Shown: positions 1-9,420, counted from the first letter of the stretch. The stretch is 64,000 nt of DNA from Paractinoplanes polyasparticus (GCF_019710575.1 NZ_JAHWFK010000062.1:1-64000); one strand, 5' to 3'. Translations and numbers: made by a program. Notes: generated by a model not told the origin, from the letters alone.

Positions 1-200
1 GAGCGAGCCAGATAACCTCACCCCTGCCCCGACCGGCGGCAGGTAACCACCGCTCCATCAAAGCGGGGGCAACTCACTCCGCCCCTCGGACGAAACTGCT
101 TGACTCTCCGGCTGTGTTGGTCGGCGTGTTCAGCCAGGCCTAAGACGTACGTCGCAGGTTGCCAGCCGGACGATCCACAAGGTGATCATGGGGACACACC

Positions 201-842
201 ATGCTGAAAGCTCTCGCCACCGGCGCCACCCTGCTCGCCTCAATCGCCGCGACCGCGGCCCCCGCCCACGCGGCGCCCTCACCGCCCTCCAGGGACAAGA
301 TGGCCATCGACGTGGTCTCGGCGAACGGCTCCGGCTGCCCCTGGGGGACCGCGGCGGTGACGGTGTCGCCGGACAGCAAGGCATTCACCGTCTCCTACAG
401 CGAGTTCACCGCCCAAGCCGGCGCCGGCACCAAACCGACCGACTTCCGCAAGAACTGCCAGCTCGGCCTCAACGTGCACGTCCCCCAGGGCTACACCTAC
501 GCCATCGCCAGCACCGACTACCGCGGCTTCGCCCACCTCGAACGCGGCGCCTCGGCCACCCAGACCTCCTACTACTACTTCCAGGGCGAACCACACACCA
601 GCCGCAGCCGGCACAACTTCACCGGACCGACCGACGGAAACTGGCAGCGCACCGACACCATCGGCATCAGCTCCCTGGCCTTCATGCCCTGCGGCGAGGA
701 CCGCTACCTCAACGTCAACACTGAACTGCGCGTCAACGCCGGCAGGTCCGACCGCCAGAAGAAGACCACCAGCTTCCTGACCATGGACTCCACCGACGGC
801 AACCTCGACACCATCTACCACGTCGCCTGGAAGAAGTGCTGA
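201..842 (+). CDS. Secreted DUF4360 family protein
   Basis: 213-aa protein with a clear Sec signal peptide: Lys at position 3, a hydrophobic Ala/Leu stretch at about residues 4-21 and an AHA-A cleavage site near residue 25. The mature part is rich in Thr, Ser, Tyr and aromatic residues, contains a YYYFQGE segment and ends in KKC, with Cys residues spaced as in DUF4360 proteins, a family of small secreted proteins of unknown function in actinomycetes and fungi. It should be exported and lie outside the cell, possibly disulfide-bonded. It stands alone, with a hairpin just downstream that could end its transcript. The family call comes from overall pattern; no biochemical role can be assigned. 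Confidence 0.8.
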   Translation: MLKALATGATLLASIAATAAPAHAAPSPPSRDKMAIDVVSANGSGCPWGTAAVTVSPDSKAFTVSYSEFTAQAGAGTKPTDFRKNCQLGLNVHVPQGYTYAIASTDYRGFAHLERGASATQTSYYYFQGEPHTSRSRHNFTGPTDGNWQRTDTIGISSLAFMPCGEDRYLNVNTELRVNAGRSDRQKKTTSFLTMDSTDGNLDTIYHVAWKKC

Positions 843-856
843 CACCACCACCGGCA

Positions 857-885
857 GGGTCCGGCACGCCGCGCGTCCCGGACCC
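857..885 (+). terminator. Intrinsic terminator-like hairpin after the DUF4360 gene
   Basis: A perfect 8-bp stem (GGGTCCGG / CCGGACCC) with a 13-nt loop starts 14 bases after the stop codon. There is no T-run, which is common for terminators in high-GC actinomycetes. Confidence 0.55.
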
Positions 886-1139
886 CTCGGCGTTGGTCGA
901 ACGGTGAAACTAGGTCCGCCCTGCGCGGCGGTGACATCTCTGAGGCCGTCCGAGGCTTTCCAGCGACGAGCGGCGCCGCAACCGCCGGCTGACCCGCTCC
1001 ACTGTGCAGGTGTATCGGGTGGGTAGGCGGGTAGGCGGGATGGTGGCCCAGGATGAGTGTGTGGCGGGGTCGGGCCATCCCGGTTATGCAGCCAGCCGGC
1101 GTGCGTCCCCGCAATAGCTAGCCAGCCGAAAGGGCTGAC

Positions 1140-1466
1140 TCAGGTCGGCGCGGGTCCGTCTTGTAACAGGTCCAGCAGGCCCGTGACGTCGAGGACTTCC
1201 ACGACGCGCCGATGGGGATTGACCACACGCAGCACGATTCCCTGCTCGCTGGCCTCACGCTGAGCCTGCAGGAGCATCCGGATGCCCGAGGAGTCCAGAA
1301 ACGGCACCGCGGCCATGTCGACATGCACTTCACGGGGACCAGCGGCGAGTGCCGTGTGGACGGCGTCGGTGACTTGTCCTGCGGTGGCCATGTCAACTTC
1401 GCCGGCGATACATATTCCCAGTACGCCGTCGGCTACGGGCGCGGTCGTAATGTGCAGCAGGTTCAC
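1140..1466 (-). CDS. STAS domain protein (anti-sigma factor antagonist type)
   Basis: 108-aa single STAS domain. The segment VPFLDSSGIRMLL (about residues 54-66) carries the conserved DSSG loop, whose Ser is the phosphorylation site in SpoIIAA/RsbV-type antagonists; ICIAGEVDMATA is the usual first strand-helix. Such proteins bind an anti-sigma kinase in a phosphorylation-dependent way and so free a sigma factor. No kinase or sigma gene is adjacent. The start is GTG at 1466, overlapping the last bases of the broken recombinase upstream (GTGA), so the two would once have been co-translated. Family assignment is firm; the partner is unknown. Confidence 0.85.
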   Translation of the reverse strand: MNLLHITTAPVADGVLGICIAGEVDMATAGQVTDAVHTALAAGPREVHVDMAAVPFLDSSGIRMLLQAQREASEQGIVLRVVNPHRRVVEVLDVTGLLDLLQDGPAPT

Positions 1467-2072
1467 GCGGCACTGCTTTCGCTCTGGGCTCGTTTTAGGA
1501 CCCGGTACACGGTCGGGTGGGACACCTCGGCCAGCTCGGCCAGCTCGGCGACCGTGTGTTCGCCGATGGCGTGCAGCTTGAGCAGGTGCGCCTGCCGGGG
1601 TGAGGACAGCTTCGGTGCCCGACCCCTGAGCCGGCCTTTGGCCTTCGCGATCGACATGCCTTTGCGAGTGCGCATCGGCAGCAGGTCGCCCTCGAACTCG
1701 GTGAAGGTGGTCAGGATGTTGAAGAACATCTTGCCATCGGATCGACCGGGTCGTAGATCATCGTGCTCAGCAGCAGGTGAGCTGCCGGGCGGTGAGGGTG
1801 TCGCCGATGTCCCGGGCCTCGGCGTCCGATCGGGCGAGGCGGTCGAGTTTCGGCACCACCAGGGTGTCGCCCGCGCGGACCGCCGCCAGGGCATGGTCCG
1901 GGCCGGGTCTGGCCCGGTTGGTCCCGGAGTACGCCCGGTCCAGGTAGATCTGATCGACCGGTACGCCGAGCTCGTGCAAGATCTGCCGGTTGGCTTCCAT
2001 GTCCTGCTTGTCGGTGGAGCACCGGGCGTAACTGATCAGGATCGCTGTCACGCCGGGATCGTAATGGATCAC
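1463..2072 (-). pseudogene. Serine recombinase (resolvase/invertase), frameshifted
   Basis: The N-terminal part (from about 2072) shows the resolvase catalytic start ILISYARCSTDKQD, with the nucleophile Ser in YARCSTD, and later VVPKLDRLARS, as in the family's helix E region. The frame ends after about 100 residues. A second frame carries TMIYDPVDPM and a third continues GKMFFNILTTFTEFEGDL, a regular internal motif, then a C-terminal HTH (HTVAELAELAEVSHPTVYRV). The pieces together give a normal length of about 200 aa, so at least two frameshifts near 1735-1800 separate them. Read as a dead invertase/resolvase, probably left by a mobile element. It overlaps the STAS gene start. Confidence 0.8.
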
Positions 2073-2186
2073 CCCCGCCCACCGGACAATTCACCGGACA
2101 CCCTGTGTGAGATGTGTCGCCCTGCTGGTCGTCGGCGGGCCGTAGCTGGCTGGGTGTGTCCGCGTAGGGTTCGTCTGGACGCCAGC

Positions 2187-2402
2187 TCACGATCCTGGCT
2201 CCGGCGATCCTCGCCGATCCGCCTCGCCATCACGATGAGGTTCGCTGGGGGGATCGTCGGCGAGCCTGGCTAAAGCTCGGGCACCGGCTTGCTCCGCCAG
2301 GCATCGCCATTGTTTGGCCGGCAGCACGCTCAGCGGCATACCGCGGTGGCGCTGCAGCCATATCAATGCACCGTCAGCATCGTCGTCCACCCACGTCGTC
2401 AT
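2187..2402 (-). CDS. Small hypothetical protein
   Basis: 71-aa frame starting at ATG 2402 with a GAGG sequence 7 bases upstream. The first half (TTWVDDDADGALIWLQRHRG) has plausible codon use and a Trp/Leu amphipathic segment; the last 20 residues are very polar and may be read-through. No family recognised. It lies between the dead recombinase and another degraded stretch, so it may itself be a remnant. Confidence 0.35.
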   Translation of the reverse strand: MTTWVDDDADGALIWLQRHRGMPLSVLPAKQWRCLAEQAGARALARLADDPPSEPHRDGEADRRGSPEPGS

Positions 2403-2549
2403 ACCAGTGCCTCGGTTGGGGTTGATAGACGCCAGGCCGGATACCGCTCCATCGAGTGACGGCCGTGCGCCGCAAACCGCACGGCCGGCTACCTGCTCAG
2501 CGTCGCTTTCGCGGGAAGCTGCAGTTTCACCAGTTGGGCTCATGCCGTC

Positions 2550-3049
2550 CGGCAGCGAGGTCGGGCGGCGGGATGCTGTGGGGCCCTGCTACCGGTTACG
2601 CCGGCGTGGGGTGCCGCGTGTCGTGCCGGGGCGGGTGCCTGCGGGCGGCGCTTCGGTGGACCGCAGGTGGTGGTGGGGTCGTGGAAGGGCTGGGCGGGTG
2701 ACGACCGCGACGGTGCCGAATCGGCCGATGAGGTCGTGCACGGCGGTGACGGGCAGGGGTGTGCAGCGGGTCGGTGCCGGCCGGGATAAACAGGGTGTGG
2801 GCGCAGGTGGGCCGCGCCCGCGGTGTGCAGGATGGGCTAGGTCGGCGGGTAGGCGGCCCAGGCCAGGTCGGTGAGCACGGCGAGCATGGATCCGGATGGG
2901 GGCGTGCTCGGCACGCACCTGATCGTGCGCGCCAGCACAGCGCGCCGGTCGTGGTTGCGCGCTTCCCGGTGGCGATCACGGGTAGTCGTTGAGCGCGATC
3001 TCCCGGGTCTCGCCGAGGGTGACGTAGGAGGTCCACGGGCGGGTTTGGG
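2550..3049 (-). other. Degraded coding debris, no intact gene
   Basis: About 500 bases without a convincing gene. Short - strand pieces read like protein but are broken by stops: one starts at about 3052 (TQTRPWTSYVTLGETREIAL, then a stop), another around 2880 ends LTDLAWAAYPPT, and a third around 2750 reads TAVHDLIGRFGTVAVVTRPA. They look like fragments of one decayed gene of unknown family. Confidence 0.35.
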
Positions 3050-4135
3050 TCATGACGGTGGCGGTCCTTTCCGCGGTGCGGTCGATTCAGGTGAGCAAGG
3101 GATGTCGGGAGCTTGGGCCAAGGCAGGTTGCTGCGGGGTGGGTGAGGGGTGGGAGTCCGTCGTGCCGGCCGGGTTCGCCGCGGCGGCGGTGATGCCTCTG
3201 TCGGCGGTGAGCTCGGTTGCGGCGCCGCGGGTGCTGCGCAGACTCCAGATGATCGACACAGCGATCGTCACGATGATCACGCCCAGAGTCACGGGGATGG
3301 GCAGTTTGCCGACCGGGGTCTCGGACAAGATCAGCTTCACGCCGGCGAAGGCGAGCAGGACCGCCAGGCCGTAGTGCAGGTGCACGAAGCGGCGCAGCAG
3401 CCCGGCGAGGCAGAAGTACAGGCTGCGCAGCCCGAGGATGGCGAACGCGTTGGCGGTCCACACGATGAACGTGCTGGTCGTGATGGCCAGGATCGCCGCG
3501 ACGCTGTCGATGGCGAAGATCAGGTCAGTGGCCTCGACCGCGATCAGCACGACGAACAGCAGCGTCGCGACGCGCTTGCCGTTGACGCGGGTAAAAAACT
3601 TGTCGCCGTGGTAGGCCGGATCGGTCGGGATGACCTTGCGGACCAGCCGCACGGCGGGGTTGCGGTCAGGCGGGGTTTGCTCGTCGTGTCGAAAGGCCAT
3701 CTTGTAGCCGGTGTAGATCAGGAACGCGCCGAACAGGTACGCGGTCCAAAAGAACGTCTCGAGCAGTTCGGCGCCGACGAAGATGAACACCAGCCGGAAA
3801 ACCAGGGCACCGACGACGCCCCAGAACAGCACCTTGTGCCGGAACGCGGCCGGGACGCCGAAATAGGTGAAGATCATCGCGAAGACGAACACGTTGTCGA
3901 TCGACAGCGCTTTCTCGATCAGGTAGCCGGCGTAGTAGGTGCCGGCCACGTCACCGCCCTGCCACGCCCACAGGATGACGCCGAACAGCAGCCCGGCGGC
4001 GATCCAGATGCCGGACCACACGGCGGCCTCGCGGAAGCCGATGACGTGGTTATCACGGTGCAGGAACAGGTCGACCGCGAGCATGGCGGCGACCGCCAGC
4101 ATCAGCACGACCCACACCCACCAGGAAACAGACAA
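3050..4135 (-). CDS. TerC/Alx family integral membrane protein
   Basis: 361-aa polytopic membrane protein of the TerC/Alx family, linked to manganese export or tellurium resistance in other bacteria. Hallmarks are EKALSIDNVFVFAMIF (about residues 74-89) and EATDLIFAIDSVAAILA in the second half, each with acidic residues in a transmembrane helix that could bind metal; LRSLYF follows. The start is TTG at 4135, chosen because it follows a GAGAGG ribosome site by 8 bases and gives the usual hydrophobic MSVSWWVW N-terminus. The last 50 residues are polar and variable. A yybP-ykoY riboswitch directly upstream argues that the substrate is Mn2+. Confidence 0.9.
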   Translation of the reverse strand: MSVSWWVWVVLMLAVAAMLAVDLFLHRDNHVIGFREAAVWSGIWIAAGLLFGVILWAWQGGDVAGTYYAGYLIEKALSIDNVFVFAMIFTYFGVPAAFRHKVLFWGVVGALVFRLVFIFVGAELLETFFWTAYLFGAFLIYTGYKMAFRHDEQTPPDRNPAVRLVRKVIPTDPAYHGDKFFTRVNGKRVATLLFVVLIAVEATDLIFAIDSVAAILAITTSTFIVWTANAFAILGLRSLYFCLAGLLRRFVHLHYGLAVLLAFAGVKLILSETPVGKLPIPVTLGVIIVTIAVSIIWSLRSTRGAATELTADRGITAAAANPAGTTDSHPSPTPQQPALAQAPDIPCSPESTAPRKGPPPS

Positions 4136-4141
4136 CAGGAT

Positions 4142-4284
4142 GACCTCTCGTCCAAGCCGGAACCGGCGTTATTGGACGAAGGTCTCCCCGGGCCACCCGC
4201 ATCGGGTGGCTGCGCCGCCGGAACCCGGGTGGGCCGGGTTCGTACTGACGGCGGCGCGTGAAGTTTCGGGTACTCCCCCTCGAA
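4142..4284 (-). promoter_or_regulatory. yybP-ykoY (manganese) riboswitch upstream of terC
   Basis: Read on the - strand, the leader contains the conserved blocks of this class in order: GGGGGAGTACCC at about 4270-4282, CCGTCAGTACGAACC at about 4225-4240, and GGGGAGACCTTCGTCC at about 4174-4190. GC-rich stems (CCCGG/CCGGG, CACCCG/CGGGTG) lie between them. The third block can pair instead with a downstream copy, GGACGAGAGGTC (4142-4153), which contains the TerC ribosome site GAGAGG. That suggests an ON switch: Mn2+ holds the third block in the aptamer and leaves the ribosome site free. Boundaries are approximate. Confidence 0.85.
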
Positions 4285-4382
4285 CTACGTACCATCATTC
4301 ACGAACCAGGTTTCGTACGTCAAGGCTTCGTCACGTGAAATGCGATGCCGGTTTCCGGTCTTTGGCTGCGTACATTAGGGGG

Positions 4383-4727
4383 ATGGCAGGATCCCGGCTC
4401 CACCACACCACGGAAGAACACGTGCCTTCGGCGGGTCGGGCCGCCAGGGGGTGGATGTTTCTGACCAACCACGCGCACGTGCTGCTGGCCATCGCCCGGG
4501 ATCCGACCGCCCGGCTGCGCGACGTCGCCGACAGCGTCGGTATCACCGAACGCGCCGCGCAGGCGATCGTTGCCGACCTGGAGGCCGCCGGCTACCTGAG
4601 CCGGGAACGGGTCGGGCGCCGCAACCAGTACACCGTCAACCCGGCCGGCCGGTTCCGGCATCCCGCCGAGGCCGACCACTGCATCGGTGATCTGCTCGAC
4701 CTGTTCACCGGCCCGCCGCACACCTGA
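4383..4727 (+). CDS. Winged helix-turn-helix transcriptional regulator
   Basis: 114-aa MarR/ArsR-like wHTH protein. The fold is visible as NHAHVLLAIARDPTARLRDVA (helices 1-2), GITERAAQAIVADLEAAGYL (recognition helix region) and SRERVGRRNQYTVN (the wing). No metal-ligand Cys pairs are seen. The start at ATG 4383 leaves a 20-residue tail before the domain; upstream in-frame starts run into the riboswitch of the divergent terC gene. It is divergent from terC and could regulate it, but nothing in the sequence proves that. Confidence 0.8.
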   Translation: MAGSRLHHTTEEHVPSAGRAARGWMFLTNHAHVLLAIARDPTARLRDVADSVGITERAAQAIVADLEAAGYLSRERVGRRNQYTVNPAGRFRHPAEADHCIGDLLDLFTGPPHT

Positions 4728-4997
4728 CTGTCGAAGATCGCCTGGTGCTGCAGGCGGGATACCGATGCGCGGTCCGCGACCTGCAGCACCACCCGGCCGG
4801 CTGTGGTGGTGGCGGTGATGTCGACCCGGTCGGCTCGCCCGGCCACGGTGTACTTGGGGTTGGTGTACAGATCGGCACCCACGGTGAACGCCCCACCAGC
4901 CCGGACAGCGTTGATGGGTCAACGCGATGAGCGGACCGCAGACCGCCACAGCCACAACGAGCACCGCCACCGGTACTGCGGCCCAGGCCAGCACCAC
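4710..4997 (-). pseudogene. Remnant of a small exported/membrane protein
   Basis: A - strand reading begins LAWAAVPVAVLVVAVAVCGP (a signal or transmembrane segment) at about 4990 and breaks near 4910. The following frame gives VGADLYTNPKYTVAGRADRV and VDITATTTAGRVVLQVADRA, a beta-rich domain. One frameshift would join them into a protein of about 95 aa. The family is not recognised. Confidence 0.35.
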
Positions 4998-5076
4998 GGC
5001 CAGCCCTGACGGGTCAATTCACCGCCGTGGTGCCAACATGTCATGGCGGCTTCTTCGCGACGTTCGGCGAGACCAT

Positions 5077-8000
5077 TTACACGGAAGCCTGCGGCGACGG
5101 TGACCGGTCGGTGTCTCGGCGAGTTCGTCGTTGTTGCTTGACCGCGTACATTGCGGCGTCGGCTTGGTCGATGGCGGCGGCGAAACCGTCGGCAGCGTTG
5201 ACGGAGACCCATCCGATGGACGCGGCGACGCCGGAGGCTTCGAGTTCGTGGTTAAGCCGGGTGATGACGATTTCGGCGTCGGCTTGGGTGCATTGGGTCA
5301 GGACGATGCCGAATTCGTCGCCGCCGAGCCGGGCGATGAAGTCAGCGTCGCGGATAGCGCGGCGGGCGGCGGTGGCGGCTGCCCGGATGTAGCTGTCGCC
5401 GGCGGCGTGTCCGTGGGTGTCGTTGATGGTTTTGAGGCGGTCGAGGTCGAGGATGGCCACGACGGTGGGGTCGGCGAGGCGTTCGAAGCGGGCTTGGGTT
5501 TGTTCGGTGATGCGTTGCCAGGCGCGCCGGTTGGGCAGGCCGGTGAGGGCGTCGGTGTCGGCGCTGAGCTGTTCGCGGAGCAGTGCGTTGGTGGAGCGGT
5601 CCTGGATGCGGTCGGCGGCCAGAGCTGCGGTGAGCAGCTGGCCCAGCATGGTGAGCAGTGATTCGGCGCCGGCCATGCGCGGATCGTTGGTGTGGGTGTT
5701 CGGGTCCAGGCCGCAGATGGCACCGAACAGCGAACCGTCGGGTTCGGTGATGACGGCACCGGCGTAGGTGCCGATGTCGACGGCATCATTGACTGCGGCG
5801 TTGGCGTAGGCGGGGACGGCTTGGGCGTCGCGGGCGACGGTGGGGGCTTTACCGGCGGCCATGTGGATGCAGTAGCTGTCCTGCCAGGGGTGGCTGCCGC
5901 CTTGACGCAGGCCGTAGCCGTTGTCGGCATCCAGGTACAGGTACATCTGGCGGCCGTTCTCGACCCGGGTAACGGCCCAGAAGGCTAGCGGCATCTGTTC
6001 GTGCAGGTAGTCGAGCACCAGCTGGGCGGCGTGTTCGAAGCCTGCCGCGGTAGGCAGACTGCGCCGGTCAGGTTCGGTGGTGGTGGCAACCGCTGTTTCT
6101 GCAGCCGGCGGGGCCGACTCGGTCGGCGGGTGACTCACGCTGGAGCTGGTGTCCTGTGCCGGCGATGGGGTGGTGGCGTCGGCGGGCAGCGTGAACCTCA
6201 AGCGCGACCCTTGACCGTCGGGGCCGGCCGTGGCGGTGATGGTGCCGCCGTGGCGTTCGACGATGCGTTTGCAGATACCCAGGCCCAGGCCGGTGCCGCT
6301 GTAGCCGGCGGTGCGGTGGGCGCGGTGGAAGTTGTCGAAGATGCTGTCGTGCTGGCCTTCGGGGATGCCGATGCCGTTGTCGTCGATCGTCACGGTGACG
6401 AGGCGGTCAGTGACATCGGTGCCGATGCGGATGGCTGGGGTGACGCCTGCGGCGGTGTATTTGATGGCGTTGCTGATGAGGTTTTCCAGCAGCTGGCGGG
6501 TCAGGACCGGGTCGGCGTAGACAGTGTGCAGGTCGCCGATCTCGAAGGCAGGCACCGGAGTGTCGTTGCTTTGTGCCTGGTCGATGCGGGCAATGGCGAT
6601 GTCGCTGACAACCTCGCCGAGCTCGACGTGGGTGGGGGCGAGGGCGGCGTCGCGAGCAGTGGTGTACTCGAGCAGGTCGTCGATCATGCTGCGCATGCGG
6701 CGGGTGGCACGTCCGATGCGGGTCAGCCCGTCGCGGGTCTCCTGCTTGTCGAGCGGGCCCGGGTCGTCGAGGGCGTTGGTCAGCGACTCGGTCCAGCCTT
6801 GCACGGTGGCCAGCGGGTTCAGCAGGTCGTGGGCCACGACCCCGGCGAAGGTGGCCAGTTCGTCGCGATGCCGGCGCTCGGCAGTGACGTCGTGGAAGAC
6901 GGTGACGGCGCAGCGGGTGCCGTTGAGCCCATCGGGCAGCAACGACGAGCTGACACTGAGCAGCCGGCCCTCGGGCACGCCCGGGTTGCGGACCAGGATG
7001 TCCATGCCGCGGACGTCCGTGCCGGCCAGGGCACGCCGGTAGGGCATGTCCTCGGGCGCCAGCGGAGTGCCGTCCGGGTGGAACAGGCCGTAGTAGTCCG
7101 GTCCAGTCATCTGCCCGGCGGGGCTGACGACGCCGCCGACGAGTTTGCGCACGGCTGGGTTGCGCAGCAGGAGGCGGCCCTGCTCGTCGACGACGTTCAG
7201 GCCCTCGGTCATGGAGTCGACGATCGCGGACATCAGGTTGGCCTGCCGGGCCGTCGACTCCTGCTCGGTGCGCAGCTGCCGGATCAGGGCGGCGCGTTCG
7301 TCACGGCCCAAAGCCAGCGACAGGCCGACCACGGCGATTACGCCGACGAACGCCTGAGCGACCAGGGCGCGGGCCGGATGGGAGTCGATGTGCGCGAACA
7401 CGCCGGTGCCGTTCAGGGTGAACAGCACCGCGACCGATCCGAAGATCAGGTCGTGCAGGACCACGAAACCGGTATTCAGGCGCGAGGCCGCCCAGACCGT
7501 CATGACCAGAACCGTGAAAGCCAGCGGCAAACCGTGGTCGATACCGAAGACGGCGGTGTAGGCGGCGGCGGACAGTGCCGTGACCGCGGTGTACTCGACA
7601 CGGCGGCCCAGCGACGTCTGCAACCAATGAGTCCGGATCCACGCGGCCAGCTTCGTGGTGGGCCTGCTACGCCACAGGTAGCCCCAGGTCAGCCAGACCG
7701 CGCCGATCAGCAGGATGCTCACCGTGTTACGGGTCATCCACACCGCGGTCGCCGGCCAGGAATAGGCGCCGTTCACCACCCACACACCGGTCGGACCGAC
7801 AAGCGCCCCAGCACCGGCGCCCAGCAGCGCCGCCATCATCAGGCGCCACAACTCGTGGGTGCGGGTCAGCCGGGCGTCGCCGCCGGCCGCCCACAGGTGC
7901 GGCAACCACCGGTGTACCAGAAAGGCGCACAGCCCGGCCTGGGCCACGTTCGCGACCACGAACCACGCAGCCAGATGCACCGACGCTCCGGTGGCGGTGT

Positions 8001-8214
8001 TCACCACCACCGTGACGACCGACAACGCGAGCACATCCAGGGCACGCCACCGGGAACGAAACTGGGCGAGGAACCATACCGCCGACACGCCGGCCGCGGG
8101 CCAGACCAGGCTCAAGTTGGTCGCGTCCATCACGGTCAGCCGCCCGGCGTAGGTCGCCACCAGGTAGACGACCGAAAAGCACAGGGTGCGTACCACTGAC
8201 GAGTGCAAGCTCAA
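5077..8214 (-). CDS. MASE1-PAS-histidine kinase-GAF-GGDEF hybrid sensor
   Basis: 1045-aa membrane sensor. Residues 1-300 form a MASE1-type domain with about eight hydrophobic segments. A PAS region follows (about 325-450), then a HisKA H-box VVAHDLLNPLATVQ with the phospho-His, and an HATPase domain with ENLISNAIKYT (N box), DNGIGIPEG (G1) and GTGLGLGICK (G2). After a Pro/Thr/Ser linker come a GAF-like domain (about 730-870) and a C-terminal GGDEF domain with intact LGGDEFGIV and an RDAD I-site five residues before it. One protein could thus both phosphorylate a response regulator and make c-di-GMP under product inhibition. No EAL domain is present. Response-regulator genes at 9.6-13 kb are possible partners. 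A reverse-strand open frame across much of it is a GC-bias shadow. Confidence 0.92.
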   Translation of the reverse strand: MSLHSSVVRTLCFSVVYLVATYAGRLTVMDATNLSLVWPAAGVSAVWFLAQFRSRWRALDVLALSVVTVVVNTATGASVHLAAWFVVANVAQAGLCAFLVHRWLPHLWAAGGDARLTRTHELWRLMMAALLGAGAGALVGPTGVWVVNGAYSWPATAVWMTRNTVSILLIGAVWLTWGYLWRSRPTTKLAAWIRTHWLQTSLGRRVEYTAVTALSAAAYTAVFGIDHGLPLAFTVLVMTVWAASRLNTGFVVLHDLIFGSVAVLFTLNGTGVFAHIDSHPARALVAQAFVGVIAVVGLSLALGRDERAALIRQLRTEQESTARQANLMSAIVDSMTEGLNVVDEQGRLLLRNPAVRKLVGGVVSPAGQMTGPDYYGLFHPDGTPLAPEDMPYRRALAGTDVRGMDILVRNPGVPEGRLLSVSSSLLPDGLNGTRCAVTVFHDVTAERRHRDELATFAGVVAHDLLNPLATVQGWTESLTNALDDPGPLDKQETRDGLTRIGRATRRMRSMIDDLLEYTTARDAALAPTHVELGEVVSDIAIARIDQAQSNDTPVPAFEIGDLHTVYADPVLTRQLLENLISNAIKYTAAGVTPAIRIGTDVTDRLVTVTIDDNGIGIPEGQHDSIFDNFHRAHRTAGYSGTGLGLGICKRIVERHGGTITATAGPDGQGSRLRFTLPADATTPSPAQDTSSSVSHPPTESAPPAAETAVATTTEPDRRSLPTAAGFEHAAQLVLDYLHEQMPLAFWAVTRVENGRQMYLYLDADNGYGLRQGGSHPWQDSYCIHMAAGKAPTVARDAQAVPAYANAAVNDAVDIGTYAGAVITEPDGSLFGAICGLDPNTHTNDPRMAGAESLLTMLGQLLTAALAADRIQDRSTNALLREQLSADTDALTGLPNRRAWQRITEQTQARFERLADPTVVAILDLDRLKTINDTHGHAAGDSYIRAAATAARRAIRDADFIARLGGDEFGIVLTQCTQADAEIVITRLNHELEASGVAASIGWVSVNAADGFAAAIDQADAAMYAVKQQRRTRRDTDRSPSPQASV

Positions 8215-8695
8215 CCCCCTGTATCAGCCACCGGCCCGCGAGTTGAGTGCTCGCCGGCGAACCGTGCCTGCAGTTGCGCATCTGTCCCGCCGCACGAACC
8301 CAGCGGCTGGCCGCGACAAATCACGCAAGGCAGCGTGTTGAGGTGTCGAGGCCCTGCCTCACCGATCGGCACCACTGGCGACTTCGTGAGCGCCGGATGA
8401 TTTGCGCCTTCCGCACATGACGGCCCGAATCACTTAGCGCACACGCAGATGGCGCCAACAAACACTGAGTGTGCATCGGCAGTGACCGCCCTGGTTGACC
8501 CGGCAACGCCCTGCCCCGTACCTGAACGCGCGGTATCGGTAAGGGCGGCCGGGCTGCTCCCCTACTGCACTCGCCGTTCTGCTGGCGGACATTCGCACGG
8601 CGCCGATGGCCTAAGTACCGCGGCGACAAGTAAGGGCGTGACGGCCCGGGGCGCGGAGGTCGGCACCACTGACGGCCGGACTCGGCTCGATTGTT
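8215..8695. other. Intergenic, nothing recognised
   Basis: About 480 bases between the hybrid kinase and a 48-bp terminal repeat. The short frames here have poor codon bias, and no RNA gene or repeat is seen. Confidence 0.5.
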
Positions 8696-8743
8696 CTGAC
8701 GGCCAGACGTGGCCCCACACGGACGGCCTCAAGTGGCCCCACC
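8696..8743 (+). repeat. 48-bp inverted repeat, left copy
   Basis: Matches the reverse complement of 9421-9468 at 46 of 48 positions. Inside it GTGGCCCCAC occurs twice as a direct repeat, as in the multi-repeat ends of IS21-type elements. The pair encloses the DUF1801 gene. Confidence 0.85.
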
Positions 8744-8943
8744 TACAAGGTCGGACCCACTCAGCGTTTCGGTGACACACCGTTGCGGTCGGAACTCCAG
8801 CACACCGTCGCTACGACGCGCCCTCATGCCGAGATCCGGATGTCCGTCGAGACCGTCAACCGGTGAGCTGAAACAGCATGTGAACCCGGCACGCCTCGCT
8901 CACTGCGGGCGCTGAGCCGAGCAGGGCGTGCCACACTGGCGCC

Positions 8944-9315
8944 ATGGCCAGACCTCAAACGGTCGACGAGTACATCGACGGCTTCACCGGACCGGGCCGC
9001 GAGCTGCTTGAGCAGCTGCGGGCACTGGCCCACGAGGCGGTTCCGGAGGCGAGCGAGGCGATCAAGTGGGGTTATCCGGCGTGGGTGCACCCCTCCGGAA
9101 CGATCCTCTTTATGGTCAGTGGTCACGCTAGACACGCCAGCGTCGCGTTCACGCCCAGCACTCGCGAGGGGTTCGATGCCCAGCTCGCCGGCTTTGCCAC
9201 CGGTAAGGGCACGGTCAAACTCCCATACGGCCAACCTGTGCCGGGCGATTTGTTGCGCCGGATGATCGCGTTTCGCGTACGCGAGCACGAGGACGATGGC
9301 GTGCTGTGGATGTGA
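8944..9315 (+). CDS. DUF1801 (YdhG-like) domain protein
   Basis: 123-aa protein of the DUF1801 family. Visible features are the N-terminal VDEYIDGFTGPGRELLEQLR, then EAIKWGYPAW (the family's conserved Trp-Gly-x-Pro block) and a late TVKLPYGQPVP strand, ending in a helix with a Leu-Arg-Arg pattern. Function is unknown; members are small cytosolic proteins with a frataxin-like fold. It starts at ATG 8944. The gene sits between two nearly identical inverted repeats, so it may be the passenger of a small mobile unit. Confidence 0.85.
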   Translation: MARPQTVDEYIDGFTGPGRELLEQLRALAHEAVPEASEAIKWGYPAWVHPSGTILFMVSGHARHASVAFTPSTREGFDAQLAGFATGKGTVKLPYGQPVPGDLLRRMIAFRVREHEDDGVLWM

Positions 9316-9420
9316 CCGTGTCGTGTGGGAGGCGCACGCATCTGGCCGCAGATAACGCGCGCTGCGGGCTTGGACCCGCACTAACGCAGCGTAATGACCT
9401 AGCGGACCCGTGGCCCCCGT

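Noticed and set aside
6001..8199. A 732-aa open frame on the + strand opposite the hybrid kinase
   Set aside because: It is antisense to a strong MASE1-HK-GGDEF gene, is Gly/Gln/Arg-rich without any domain, and is a shadow produced by high GC content.
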